Assembly (NCBI GenBank): GCA_030549495.1
Contig: JAUIRK010000043.1
Location: 124,001 to 188,000, forward strand
Direction of reading: 5' to 3'
Length of the DNA: 64,000 bases
Origin: Nectonema munidae
Taxonomy: Eukaryota; Nematomorpha; Nectonematoida; Nectonematidae
Shown here: in pieces, positions 22,444 to 31,640 of the stretch
Numbering within the stretch: position 1 is the first letter of the stretch
How the letters are laid out: each line of letters opens with the position of its first letter
Made by a program: the position numbers and the translations under genes
Notes under the pieces: generated by a model
Databases searched by the model: none
What the model was told of the DNA's origin: nothing
The model's input: only the letters and a program-made list of their open reading frames with translations

Positions 22444-24589
22444 TGACTGCGGGATTTTATTATTGAGATTGAGATCGTTAATGATGTTTTGAGCGTCTGT
22501 GTAAAGATGGATATGACTAAAGTTGCAGGGATATGTTTCGATATTGTCTAATAGATGGCTGCAAGCGGGTAAAATTGCTAACGCTTTGGTTTCATAAGAT
22601 GAAGTGTTGTTGTCGGTTTGAAGGACTTCGGAGAAAAAGTGGGTTAATGAGTTGGTGATGAAGAGGACGTATGCAGCAGTAGCATTGTGAGAGGAAAAGA
22701 TTATATGATGAGTGGGGATTAGTGCGTTGCATTTTGATTAGCTTGGTAGCAATGTTTTTATGTTTGCATATGGTTAAAGTGTAGGGTAATCCATCTGAAG
22801 GGTTGAAATGGAAGATGGGATGGATTTCAGATGATATGGAATAGTGAGCTAGGTTTGGTATGTACTTGGCACATATGGTTTCGTAAAATGAGAGTATAAT
22901 GGATGAAGTTGAGTAGAGTGTGGTGAAAGCGTGGATGGGGCGCATGGATTTGAAAGTTTTCGAGTATAGTGTTGCTAGAGTTAGGTGTAGTTTGTATAGA
23001 ATTGGTAGAGTGTGTGTAAGAAGTTCAAGTTTTGAGGTAGGCGTGGTGTGATACGCGTTAGTGATTGTGAGGAGACAGGTACAATGAATTTTATTAAGAA
23101 TGATTCTAGTATTATGTAGCTTTAGGGAGAAACCCCAGGAGAGGATACCATATTGAATTATGGGTAAAATAATTGATGTATAAATAATATATATTTTAAA
23201 ATTTTCGGGTTTAGTCCCCATTTGTAGGAGATGGCTTTCTTGACGGAGAAAATGATAGGTATGTGTTTAGTGTGTAGGCTTTTGATGTGTGCTGAGAATT
23301 TAAGGTTTGATTGAAAAATGACTCTGAGATATTTTATTTGGGTTACTGATGTAATTGGTGTGGATGCTAGCACGACTAGCGGTTGTGGTAAGATTCTTTT
23401 TCTAGTGAAATGTATGATGTTCAGTTTACTCTGGTTAAACTGAATTTTGTATTTAGAGGCTAAGGAATTTATATTCGTCAAAAGGGTGGTAGCGCTGTTC
23501 AAATTGGTTTCTTGGTCGTCGTTGGAGAAGGTGAAGAGAATATCGTCAGAGTAGCATTGTGCGAAGTGTGAGTTGGAATTAATGTGATTCAGGAGTGGAT
23601 TAATGAGGATGAGCCATAAAATGTCTGAGAGGCAGCCGCCTTGGGGGTAGAAAGCGAGAGTTGTTTTATGTAAGTGTTGTTGTTGTGATGCAGGGTTAGT
23701 ATGCGTTTATTGAGGTAGCTTTGAATGAACTTGCTGAGGTATAAAAGGTCATTGTTTTGGATTAAGTTGAATAGAATTCTAGGATTCCATGTGGAGTTGA
23801 AAGCATTATCAATGTCGAGAAAGGTTGTTGTTGCGATTTTGCGATTGTTTAGTGCGCTTTCCAATAAGAGAGTTAGGCGTGAGAGGGCAATTTGAGTATT
23901 TTTGTTGGGGAGATAGGCAAATTGATTGGAATGAATTAGATTTTTTCTGCAAATGTGGTGTAGTAATCTTTTTCGTAAAATTCGTTCTAGTACTTTGCCA
24001 AGAGACGGTAAAATCGAGATGGGACGCCAGTTTTTAATTTCGTTTATGTTTCTGTTGGGTTTAGGGATTAGCACTAACTTGCTAATTTTCCAAATGTTTG
24101 GAAAAAGGCTAAATTTTAGACATGCATTGTAAATATTGATGAGATGGTGTTGTAAGATATGGTAAGATTTTTTGATGTGCTTGGGAGAGATGAGGTCTAG
24201 ACTATGAGAAGATTTTAATTTCATATTTTGAACTGTACGATCAAGTTCAGATTTGGTAATGGGCTGAAAAGGTATTGGTGAGTTGTGTGAGAGTTTATGA
24301 TGAAAAATTTGCCTAATAATTGTGTTCAAGGGGTTGTCTGAGTTTTCATTGTCGGATGGAAATAGTAGGTTAAGGAAGTGAGGGTTGATGTGTATGTTTG
24401 TGTTTGAGTTGGGAAAAGTAAGTGGTGAGGTAAAGATGCGTTTTGCTTTATATTTCTTGTTTTATTCAATAAGTTCCATGGGTTAGAGGGAGTTTGGCTA
24501 CAAAATTTGGTCCATGATTTTCTTTTGGCTTGATTGATTTCATGTTTATATTTTCGCTTAAGATTGAAGTATGATAAAATGAATGCGGT
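22444..24589 (-). pseudogene. LINE A reverse transcriptase and RNase H start
   Basis: From the 5' side: KYKHEINQAKRKSWTKFCSQ (linker, 24592-24326), then LDLISPKHIKKSYHILQHHL and NWRPISILPSLGKVLERILR (24329-23589, palm and fingers), DIDNAFNSTWNPRILFNLIQ, then in another frame PQGGCLSDILWLILINPLL and CYSDDILF (near 23545), the catalytic YADD box with Ser for Ala. QFNQSKLNIIHF and IKYLRVIFQSNLKFSAHI follow (23502-23158), then the thumb (23221-22592). RNase H begins near 22590: SSYETKALAILPACSHLL and HIHLYTDAQNIINDL give its Glu and second Asp. Frame changes occur near 24330, 23655, 23200 and 22600. Confidence 0.85.
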
Positions 24590-25103
24590 CACTCATAAAA
24601 AAAACTAGTAACGGTTACTAGAAAATACAAGTAAATTTACTGTACATAAAATCACTCATTAATTATAATTTACTATTTTTTTCTAGTGATTTGGAAGTAT
24701 TTTTACTATTAAGTTAGTAATATTTACTTCACTCTTTCAAAGTTACTTTAAGTATTTTTACTCAAAAAGTAGTTATATTTACTATATTTTTTGATCAATA
24801 AATAGTGTTTTTACTACAAAATTAGTAACATTTAAAGAATATTACCATCCTGAAATGAAATTTAGTTATCTTTTATTAATTTATTGTATATAATTATTTT
24901 CAAAAATATTAAATAAATAAAAAACCAATCATATATATCCTCAAATAAACAAAAGCTTTGGTAGTATTTTATTAATAATAAGATAAAAAATTATAGAGAA
25001 ATTCAAAAATTTTTATTTATTAAAAAAGAAACATTCAAAATATTTTTATCAATATTTTTGGAGTCTTTCAAATTGTAGATAATTTTTTGAAAGAAGGTGT
25101 ACT

Positions 25104-25385
25104 ATGCAAATAATCTCAAACCCAAACCAATATCCAGCATGCAAATAAAGACGCACTGCAAAGCCAAACGAACAGCCAACATGCAAATAAAGACACACAC
25201 TGCAAAGCCAAACGAACAGCCAACATGCAAATAAAGACACACACGGCAAAGCCAAACGAACAGCCAACATGCAAATAAACCCACATTGCAAACACCCCAA
25301 ACACACCGCAAAGCCAAACCACCAGCAAGCATTCTAATTACTAAGGAACTCACATCCAAGAAAAGGAAAGCGTCACCATGCAAAT
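25104..25385 (+). promoter_or_regulatory. Octamer (ATGCAAAT) cluster in a 44-bp minisatellite
   Basis: ATGCAAAT, the POU/Oct-factor site, occurs at 25104, 25139, 25181, 25225, 25269 and 25378. The middle four start 42-44-bp units that also hold GCAAAGCCAAACGAACAGCC. The block is GC-richer than its surroundings. A TATA-like TATATAAG is at 25449-25456. Together this looks like a compact promoter or enhancer, but no transcript is known from the sequence. The Cys/Phe-rich minus-strand ORFs (25049-25413) are translations of this repeat and not genes. Confidence 0.5.
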
Positions 25386-25448
25386 AATGTGCACGTAAAA
25401 GAGCAAAGTGCAATCACCGCTGCATCTCCGTATTCAAATTATGGATGC

Positions 25449-25456
25449 TATATAAG
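25449..25456 (+). promoter_or_regulatory. TATA-like box TATATAAG
   Basis: Stands 71 bases after the last octamer and would direct plus-strand transcription starting near 25480. No plus-strand ORF follows. Confidence 0.35.
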
Positions 25457-25475
25457 CGCATGAATTATGGGCACA

Positions 25476-25820
25476 TTATCTAGTTTGCTGTTTTGTGCAA
25501 TCTTTTAAACTCTTTTTGTTTTCACCAATTTCTTCATTTTTTTGTTCCACTTTATAATACTCCCGTTTTAGCCATTCAGTATGAACTTCTATTGAGAGCA
25601 AATCTTCTAAATCAGGTAATTCAGGTAAGTAATAGTCCAAGCCCCATTCAGGAATAGACTTTGTTGTTTTATCTTCAGATATCGACACTGAACGCTTTCT
25701 ACTTTTTACTTCTTTCAAATCTTTTTCGTTGCTCTTTCTTTCGTTGCCGAATTTGAATTTTAATTTCTCTCTCCAGTGATTCTTCCAGGAGCAAACTTTC
25801 TTTATATAAGTATGGATAGC
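25476..25820 (-). CDS. Hypothetical charged ORF, possibly captured gene fragment
   Basis: The minus-strand frame 25476-25718 gives about 80 residues (VKSRKRSVSISEDKTTKSIP, then LDYYLPELPDLEDLLSIEVH and a Lys/Glu-rich tail), ending at 25476. Just upstream, another frame reads LLEESLEREIKIQIRQRKKE, also charged and helix-like, from about 25795 to a TAG at 25695, so the gene may be frameshifted. A TATA-like TTATATAAAG lies on the minus strand at about 25800-25809. I do not recognise the protein. It is the only coding-like part of the CACTCAT element. Confidence 0.3.
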   Translation of the reverse strand, partial: AIHTYIKKVCSWKNHWREKLKFKFGNERKSNEKDLKEVKSRKRSVSISEDKTTKSIPEWGLDYYLPELPDLEDLLSIEVHTEWLKREYYKVEQKNEEIGENKKSLKDCTKQQTR

Positions 25821-26176
25821 TTACTTACTATATGTAAGTAACAGTGTAATTAAAGTGGCTTAATATTTTCCCATGGCATATGATAAGAATATGAGAGAGC
25901 AGCATATACTATAAACGAAAGCGATACTGTAATACTGTCCTGCACAAGACGAAGTGCACTATAATGTAATACAATTGCTTCCATGTGTTAAGAAGACACC
26001 ACTAATACTTGAAATTATCATCTCATGTTTTCTTAGAAATCGTATATGAGATTTACTCAAAACGTCACACCAGATATTCTCACATGTACTGTATATTACT
26101 AACAAACTAGTAAAAGATGTTTTTACTAGTTTCTAATCTTTAGAGTTAGTAAATTCACTAGTTTTTTTTATGAGTG

Positions 26177-26295
26177 GTGGAATGTGATTTTCTTAGATTT
26201 TAGCGCGCTGCGTAGTTTCTTTTTGAGATGTGTGAGTTAGGAGTTCCAATAGTATGTGTTGATAAATGTTGGGGATGCTTCAATAGTTGGGATTG
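26177..26295 (-). pseudogene. LINE A, 5' piece beyond the inserted element
   Basis: The minus strand reads IPTIEASPTFINTYYWNS and LKKKLRSALKSKKITFH, which joins to AFILSYFNLKRKYKHEINQA at 24590 across the inserted element and fits the LINE linker (PWW...L...KK..). The endonuclease itself is absent: the LINE is cut at about 26295, where LINE B begins. Confidence 0.7.
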
Positions 26296-26299
26296 AATT

Positions 26300-26910
26300 C
26301 TTATACTATTAATTATATATATTCTTATATTATATGAAGAAGAATAAAACGAAAAGTAATATTAAATGTTCAGAATGGAGCTGTTTTTTTGTTCTAATGT
26401 TAGTTTTGATATGATAAAATGTAGTTCTTGTTTGAACTGGTTTTGTCTTGTATGTCAAAAAATTCCTCAACCGTTATTACAACTTCTTGCCAAATGGGAA
26501 AGTTCTGGCGTTAGATGGTTTTGTAGTACATGCTCTACAAGTGATTCTACAACCTTGAAAAAATCTGTTGATTATATTTCAGATGAAATAAGACTTGAAA
26601 AAAAAGAATGAGGATGCCTTGACGTCGTTGTAAGCAGACTTCTCTAACAAAATTGATGCTTTGTCTGATAGTATTACTCACCTAGCAAATCTTCAAGAAA
26701 TAAAAAGCAATAATATATCTGATAAGCATGATAGTGTCAATCGTAAATTTTTAGATAGTTTTAAAAATTCATCAAAAAAAACAAAAATGATTTCAGAAAA
26801 ATTATTAAAGAAGCTTTAGATTGTGAACGGGCTTAGGATTTGGAAAAGAAAAGGAGAAAGTTAGAATTAATGATGAAAGTTTTATTAGTGAATTATTTAA
26901 TACACATCTT
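26300..26910 (+). pseudogene. LINE B ORF1, N-terminal part with PHD-like finger
   Basis: The frame starting at 26366 has a Cys-rich block: IKCSSCLNWFCLVCQKIPQ, then RWFCSTCS. This C..C..W.C..C...W.C..C arrangement is the PHD-like finger found in ORF1 of CR1-like and related LINEs. The frame runs to a stop at 26609; the next frame continues with coiled-coil-like sequence and ends NDESFISELFNTHL at 26910, where the next element is inserted. The reading resumes with VKKNIVRLGKNSGS at 29424. Confidence 0.75.
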
Positions 26911-26960
26911 AACCTAACCCTAATTGTGCCGAGCTTTTTCTCATTCCTCTGTGCCTAGGA

Positions 26961-27014
26961 GGGGGGGGGGGGGGGGGGGGGGGGGTCTTTTCAACCCCCA
27001 CCCCCCCCCCCCCC
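26961..27014. repeat. G25 and C14 tracts, able to pair
   Basis: G25 (26961-26985) is followed 15 bases later by C14 (27001-27014) near the left end of the 2.5-kb element. The tracts are complementary, so the strand can fold back. The right end has the shorter CCCCCCTCC at 29389-29397. Confidence 0.9.
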
Positions 27015-27360
27015 TCCTATTCATCCTTAATTTTTTTAAAACATCTGAAATTTGAGTTGTAACTAGCTTCTAAACTTTCAAGTGTATGTTTAGACAAGGT
27101 TTAATCGCTTAAAATTTTCTCATTAGATATAGAATTAAAATTTCATACTCAACTCCCGGAAAATAAGTTTGTAAAAGGATAAATTTTCACTTATAGCGAA
27201 GTTAATATATTTACCTGAACAAAAAAATCTAAAGCAAATTATTTGTGTTCAGAGCACGGCGTAGTTCCCATTTGTCTTTTGAAATAAAGCCGCAGCAGCT
27301 TTTATAACTGAATATAGGGTATTTTTTGAGTTAGTAATATTTGTATTATCATTGTTATTT

Positions 27361-28075
27361 AAATATATCTTTGGCTCCCCTTACTTTTAGTTTCGTATGT
27401 GCATAATTTGATAAAAATTAATTATTAAAGACCAGGTTTATCTTTCAATTTTAAAAGTAAGGGGAGCCAACGATATATTTAAAAAGAATAAATATTTTTT
27501 GATTTGAACATTTTTCGAAAATATAATATTTAAAATAGTGCAAATTGCAAAGTAAAGGTAATAACTTTTGTAACATCGTATGAGGTAGCAAAATATGAAC
27601 AGAAAGTTTCATATTTTTTGATTTTTTAAAGAATATTTTTCGATTCTTTGATTACAAAATTTTATTTTGATTATTTGACAAATATATTATTTAATATCGT
27701 GAAAAAATTGCAAAAATATAGGTAATAACTTATTTAACATCCTCTCCCCGAATGAGGTATATCAAATCTTACATCTAGCAAAATATGAACTGATAGATTG
27801 GAGATGAATCATCACGGTATACAGGTTGGAGATGAATCATCACGGTATACAGGTTGGAGATGAAACATCGCAGTATACAGGTATATAAGTAATAACTTAT
27901 GTAGCATCGTCTCCCCGAATGAGGTATATCAAATCTTACATCTAGCAAAATGTGAACAGAAAGTTGAACATTGTCTCCCTAGTCATTTGTACATGGAATA
28001 GAAATCATCGTAGTATACAGGTTGGAGATGAATCATCGTAGTATACAGGTTGGAGATATATATTTATATTTTGTT
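27361..28075 (+). repeat. R3 repeat copy with head-to-head edge and 28-bp minisatellite
   Basis: At 27361-27390 the family edge occurs in reverse (AAATATATCTTTGGCTCCCC) and at 27450-27480 forward (GGGGAGCCAACGATATATTT), about 60 bases apart. The body runs to a minisatellite at 27795-28060 with a 28-bp unit like GTTGGAGATGAATCATC plus GTAGTATACAG. Unit blocks are split by a second piece of body. It lies immediately before the transposase-like ORF, whose N-terminal part it has replaced. Other copies are at 19630-20485 and 39351-39785. Confidence 0.7.
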
Positions 28076-28077
28076 TT

Positions 28078-28818
28078 AAGATTGTGGGTATATTAATGGG
28101 ATTGCAAGGAGGATATACAAAGTTCTCATGCTTTTTATGTCTCTGGGATAGGAGAGCTGACTCTTTACATTATGTTAAGAAAGAATGGCCTCCAAGGGTA
28201 GAATTCAAGAAGGGGAGTCATAATGTTATATCCAACCCTATTGTTGCGGGAGACAAAATTTTGCTACCTCCTCTACATATCAAACTGGGACTCATGAGAA
28301 ACTTTGTCAAAGCCTTAGATGATGAAAGCGAATCTTTCGTATTTCTTAGGAAAAAATTCCCTAGGTTAAGTAACGCCAAGATAAAAGCAGGAATTTTTGA
28401 TGGTCCAGGGATAAGAGAACTTATGAAGGATAAAAGATTTGAAATGTGTATGAATGACAAAGAAAAAAAAGCATGCAATTCATTCAAATCCCTTACCGAA
28501 AACTTCCTTGGTAACAATCGTAGCACAGACTACAAAAATATTGTTGCAGAACTTCTTCAAAATTATAAGTCACTTGAGGTCAGAATATCACTCAAAATTC
28601 ATTTTTTGGACTTTCACCTTGATTTCTTTCCTCAAAATTGTGGTGATTATAGTGAGGAACAAGGTGAGCGATTCCATCAGAACATCAAAGTAATGAAAGA
28701 AAGGTACCAAGGTTTATGGAACATAAACATGCTTGCAGACTACTGTTGATGTCTGAAGAGAGACAATATCTGGCATATACATAAAAGAAAATCTATCAAA
28801 AGATCTTTTTTTAAATAA
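28078..28818 (+). pseudogene. Transposase-like ORF of unclassified DNA transposon, 3' part
   Basis: The open frame gives 221 residues: GLQGGYTKFSCFLCLWDRRA (a CxxC), LLPPLHIKLGLMRNFVKALD, LSNAKIKAGIFDGPGIREL, LKIHFLDFHLDFFPQNCGDY and SEEQGERFHQNIKVMKERYQ. I know closely similar proteins as widespread uncharacterised ORFs in cnidarian and arthropod genomes. The last block (H.D..P...G..SEEQGERFHQ) may hold the catalytic Glu. One TGA at 28747-28749 stands where family members have Trp; beyond it the frame continues 23 codons to TAA at 28818. The N-terminus is lost to the R3 repeat at 28075. Confidence 0.75.
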
Positions 28819-29416
28819 ATTTTTTTATTTAATAATGATATGTATTCATTTTTTATATCTTATTATATTAGACTATCAACATAAAAAATGAGGCTAAAAC
28901 CAAAAATTAAAAAAAATTGTCAAAAATCAAGAGCTAATCAGATTAAATAAGCTTAATTTTTGAATTCAGCATATAAAAAATATCCAAAATTTGTTCGAAT
29001 ATTTCAGACAACATAAAAAAAAATGTTAAATGTAGGGCTGTGAATTATTTGAAAAAGCCTCTCATATCCTAAAAGCTAAAGATAAACCAATCCACTTGTG
29101 TCAGAAAAATATATAGTGTTGAATTTTATGCTTACATTGGGTTATGCTACTTGAGGGCATTTTTAGGTCAAAATCATTTAAGTGCTCATCTGATATGGTC
29201 AAAACTTGGAAACCCAATCTTCATATCTGTAATGAGTGTTAAAAGGTTTTATTTTATTAATCACTTTTTATGTTTTGATGATGTCGATACAAGAGTATCT
29301 AGATGCTTCTATGATAGGTAGGCGGCTTTCAGAGAGATCTTTGAAGACTTTAATGAAAATTGTAGCAGATTGGTGAATCCTGACGATGCCCCCCTCCTTT
29401 CGGCACTATTAGGGTT
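28819..29416. other. 3' region of the 2.5-kb transposon, no ORF
   Basis: Non-coding, AT-rich up to the terminal repeat at 29400-29416. Nothing else seen. Confidence 0.5.
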
Positions 29417-31640
29417 ACATCTTGTTAAAAAGAATATTGTCAGGTTGGGTAAAAATTCTGGTAGTGTATCGTCAAGAAGACCGATTAGAAAAAAATATAT
29501 GAAAATATTGAAAATTTAAATAAGGCTCCTGATAAATTTAAGAGAATTTTTGTTTCGAATGATTTCAATCCAGTAGAAAGAGAAAAGATCAAATCCCCAA
29601 AACTTGAGGCTGATGCGAAAAACCGGGATGAAAAGATTATTCATATTTGTTTGTTGTTTCAGGTGATTTTTAAAAGATCTAAAAATCATAAAGAAAAAAA
29701 AATGATAAAATCTTTAACAACACCTTTAGTATAGAAGCTTCTTTGCTTAATTCAAATAGTAACAATCCAAATTATGTATCAATAATTTATACGAATGCTA
29801 ACCAATTATTTAGTAAATATAGGAAAAGTGCTGAAGGGTCATGCTTGGAATAAAATAATAAATTGGAAATTATAAAGTTACAAGCAAAATGTTTATTTTA
29901 AAAACAACACAAATTTTCGACTCCAAGAGTCTTTCTCAAGTGCGTGTAATTTATAATCTGTATATTATAAATGTAAACATTATATGTATAATATACATAT
30001 ACATTATACATTATATGTATACATTTATACATTTACACGCACTTGAGAAAGACTCTTGAGGTCGAAAATTTGTGTTGTTTTTAAAATAAACATTTTGTTT
30101 GTAACTTTATAATTTCCAAATTATTTAGTAAGTTAAAAGAGTTGTCCTATTTTCTAAATAAGGGAAAAAATTTTGTTGCTACATTGACTGAGGTTCTCCC
30201 AAAGAAAAAAACTTTGTTGAGCAATTCTACTATCTATGATGTTGAGAACTATGTAATAGTGCATAATTTTCACTCTTATGTAAATTCCTTAATAAATCTG
30301 AGAGGAATTGTTTTTTACTTGCACAAAGAAATTTTTGGTTAATGTAATTGAACTTTTTAATCCCAAATTTATTGAATACCATGTCTTAAGAGTGGTTTTC
30401 AATAGGAAAGTATTTATCTTTTGCTGTGTATACAGAAGTCCTAATTCACTTTTCTCGGAATCTTTAAATGAAATAATTTTTCTTTTAAATTTACTGTACT
30501 CTAAATTCTCACATAGTAACATTATAATTTTGGGTGACTTTAATTACCCTGAAATTGAATGGAACTCGATGTGTAATAAAATTGATAAATATCAAAGGTT
30601 TCTTAATTTTTTACAACTTGTAAATGAGCCTACAAGAATTGGTAATTTTGGTTACTTCTCAACTCTTGATTTGATAATTACTAATGTACCTGATTTAGTC
30701 TCCACTCTGATGTTCTCTTCTCCCCTCGTTAAGAGTGATTATCTATGCATTACTTTCAATCTATTAATAAACACAAAAACTGTAATTTCTTTAACTAAAA
30801 AGTATAATTACCGAACTGAAAACTATGATAAGATTATTTCAGATTTTCTAAAGTTAAATGGAATGTTGACAAAGGCTTTAAACTTGTTAAGTTTTATTCT
30901 TTTCCTCTAAAAAAATCTCATAATAAATCTCAAGTTTATTTTACTAAAAAAATTAAACTTCTTCTAAAAAAAAAGAAATAACTCTTTGCTAATTACTCCA
31001 AATCTAGGAGTAGACATATGTATGACCAATTCAAACAAATATATAATACTTTGAGGAACGAGACGCGTAAAGCTAGAATATCTTATGATAGCAAATTGAT
31101 CATTTACATCCCCATGTCCTCTGTGAACTGTATGAAGTACTAGCAGAACGAGTTAAAATAATTTTTGAAAAGTCATCAGAGGAACAAAAATTTCTAGATG
31201 CCTGGAAAACGGCCTTAATCATATCTTTTTTTAAAAGTGGAAATAAGAAACTTTGTAAGAATTACAGACCTATAAGTCTTAATCCAATTCTATCAAAAGT
31301 ATTTGAGTCATTTATAGCTGAAGGTAATTTACTTGGGTTATTGAAAAATTATCTTGAAGATAGGAAACAAATTGTTGTTGTCAATGGCACTCATTCTCAT
31401 GAAAAGCTGGTTACAATCGGAGTACCCCAGGGATCCGTGCTTGGACCTTTGTTGTTCAATATATTTCTCAATGGATCTTTTGAACATGGTAAATTCTAAA
31501 ATAAAAGTGTTTGCTAACGATATTAAAATTTATAATGTATCTAATCCTCATGGTAGAAGTTGCTTGCAGAATTAATTATGATTATTAATGAGACTGTCTT
31601 CGACTCAGTCAGTATATATTTGAATTATGTGGCTTAATAA
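29417..31640 (+). pseudogene. LINE B ORF1 end and ORF2 (endonuclease, reverse transcriptase)
   Basis: 29424-29700: ORF1 end (KAPDKFKRIFVSNDFNPVER). ORF2 starts near 29720 with IIYTNANQLFSKLKELSYF, split by the palindromic insertion at 29817. The endonuclease continues from 30142 to 30895: FCCVYRSPNS, IIILGDFNYPEIEW (catalytic D and N), STLDLIITN and KSDYLCITF (the SDH block with Tyr-Leu in place of His). The reverse transcriptase (31130-31600) has NYRPISLNPILSKVFE, then a deletion, then IGVPQGSVLGPLLFNIFLN and KVFANDIKIY, in which the catalytic A/VDD is AND. The 3' end is cut at about 31640. CR1-like by ORF1 type. Confidence 0.85.
29817..30131. mobile_element. Near-perfect palindromic insertion with 13-bp target duplication
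   Basis: AATTATTTAGTAA is found at 29804-29816 and 30119-30131. The palindrome arms (about 29861-29955 and 30025-30122) match almost base for base; each carries AATGTTTATTTTAAAAACAA and TTTCTCAAGTGCGTGTAA. The centre is an ATAC/ATGT-rich stretch. A 44-base left tail (29817-29860) is outside the palindrome. The long duplication suggests LINE-type target cleavage, unusual for a foldback structure. Confidence 0.75.

Larger units (their letters stand above)
21430..24589 (-). mobile_element. LINE A (I/R1-like, with RNase H), main body
   Basis: The minus strand holds a non-LTR retrotransposon: linker after the endonuclease, reverse transcriptase, thumb, RNase H and a C-terminal Cys/His region. Its 5' side continues at 26177-26295 beyond the 1.6-kb element at 24590-26176. 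A hAT MITE cuts the RNase H region at 22059. RNase H next to such a reverse transcriptase points to the I/R1/LOA side of the LINE tree; I cannot place it more finely. Codon choice is GC-poor but the insert is distinctly richer in GT on the plus strand than its flanks. Confidence 0.85.
24590..26176. mobile_element. 1.6-kb DNA element with CACTCAT ends, unclassified
   Basis: The ends are inverted repeats: CACTCATAAAAAAAACTAGT at 24590 and its complement ending at 26176. It splits the LINE A reading frame, whose two halves join across it. Flanks read GCGGT and GTGGA; at most a 2- or 3-bp duplication (GGT) could be present. The first and last 300 bases are packed with AGTAA/TTACT motifs such as TTACTAG. 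No transposase is present. Inside are an octamer-bearing minisatellite, a TATA box and a short ORF. CACT-starting ends with 2-3-bp duplications occur in CMC/EnSpm elements, but the assignment is open. Confidence 0.75.
26911..29416 (+). mobile_element. 2.5-kb DNA transposon inserted in LINE B ORF1
   Basis: ACATCTT is found at 26904-26910 and at 29417-29423, and removing the insert restores the ORF1 frame (NTHL-VKKNIVRLGK). Ends: AACCTAACCCTAATTGTGCC and the complement of AACCCTAATAGTGCCGAAAG. So the terminal repeat is about 16 bases, AACCCTAATWGTGCCGA, with a 7-bp duplication (8 if the next mismatching base is counted). Inside are G/C homopolymers, a copy of the R3 repeat and the transposase-like ORF at 28078-28818. 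The superfamily is not clear to me. Confidence 0.8.

Noticed and set aside
25049-25413. Three overlapping minus-strand ORFs rich in Cys, Phe and Leu
   Set aside because: They are translations of a 42-44-bp minisatellite in different frames; no start, promoter or domain supports them.
26911-26925. AACCTAACCCTAA as a telomere-like repeat
   Set aside because: It is the terminal repeat of the 2.5-kb transposon, mirrored at the other end as AGGGTT.
28218-28693. Two ORFs of 102 and 79 codons on other frames
   Set aside because: Shadows of the transposase-like ORF at 28078-28818, which has family-level motifs.
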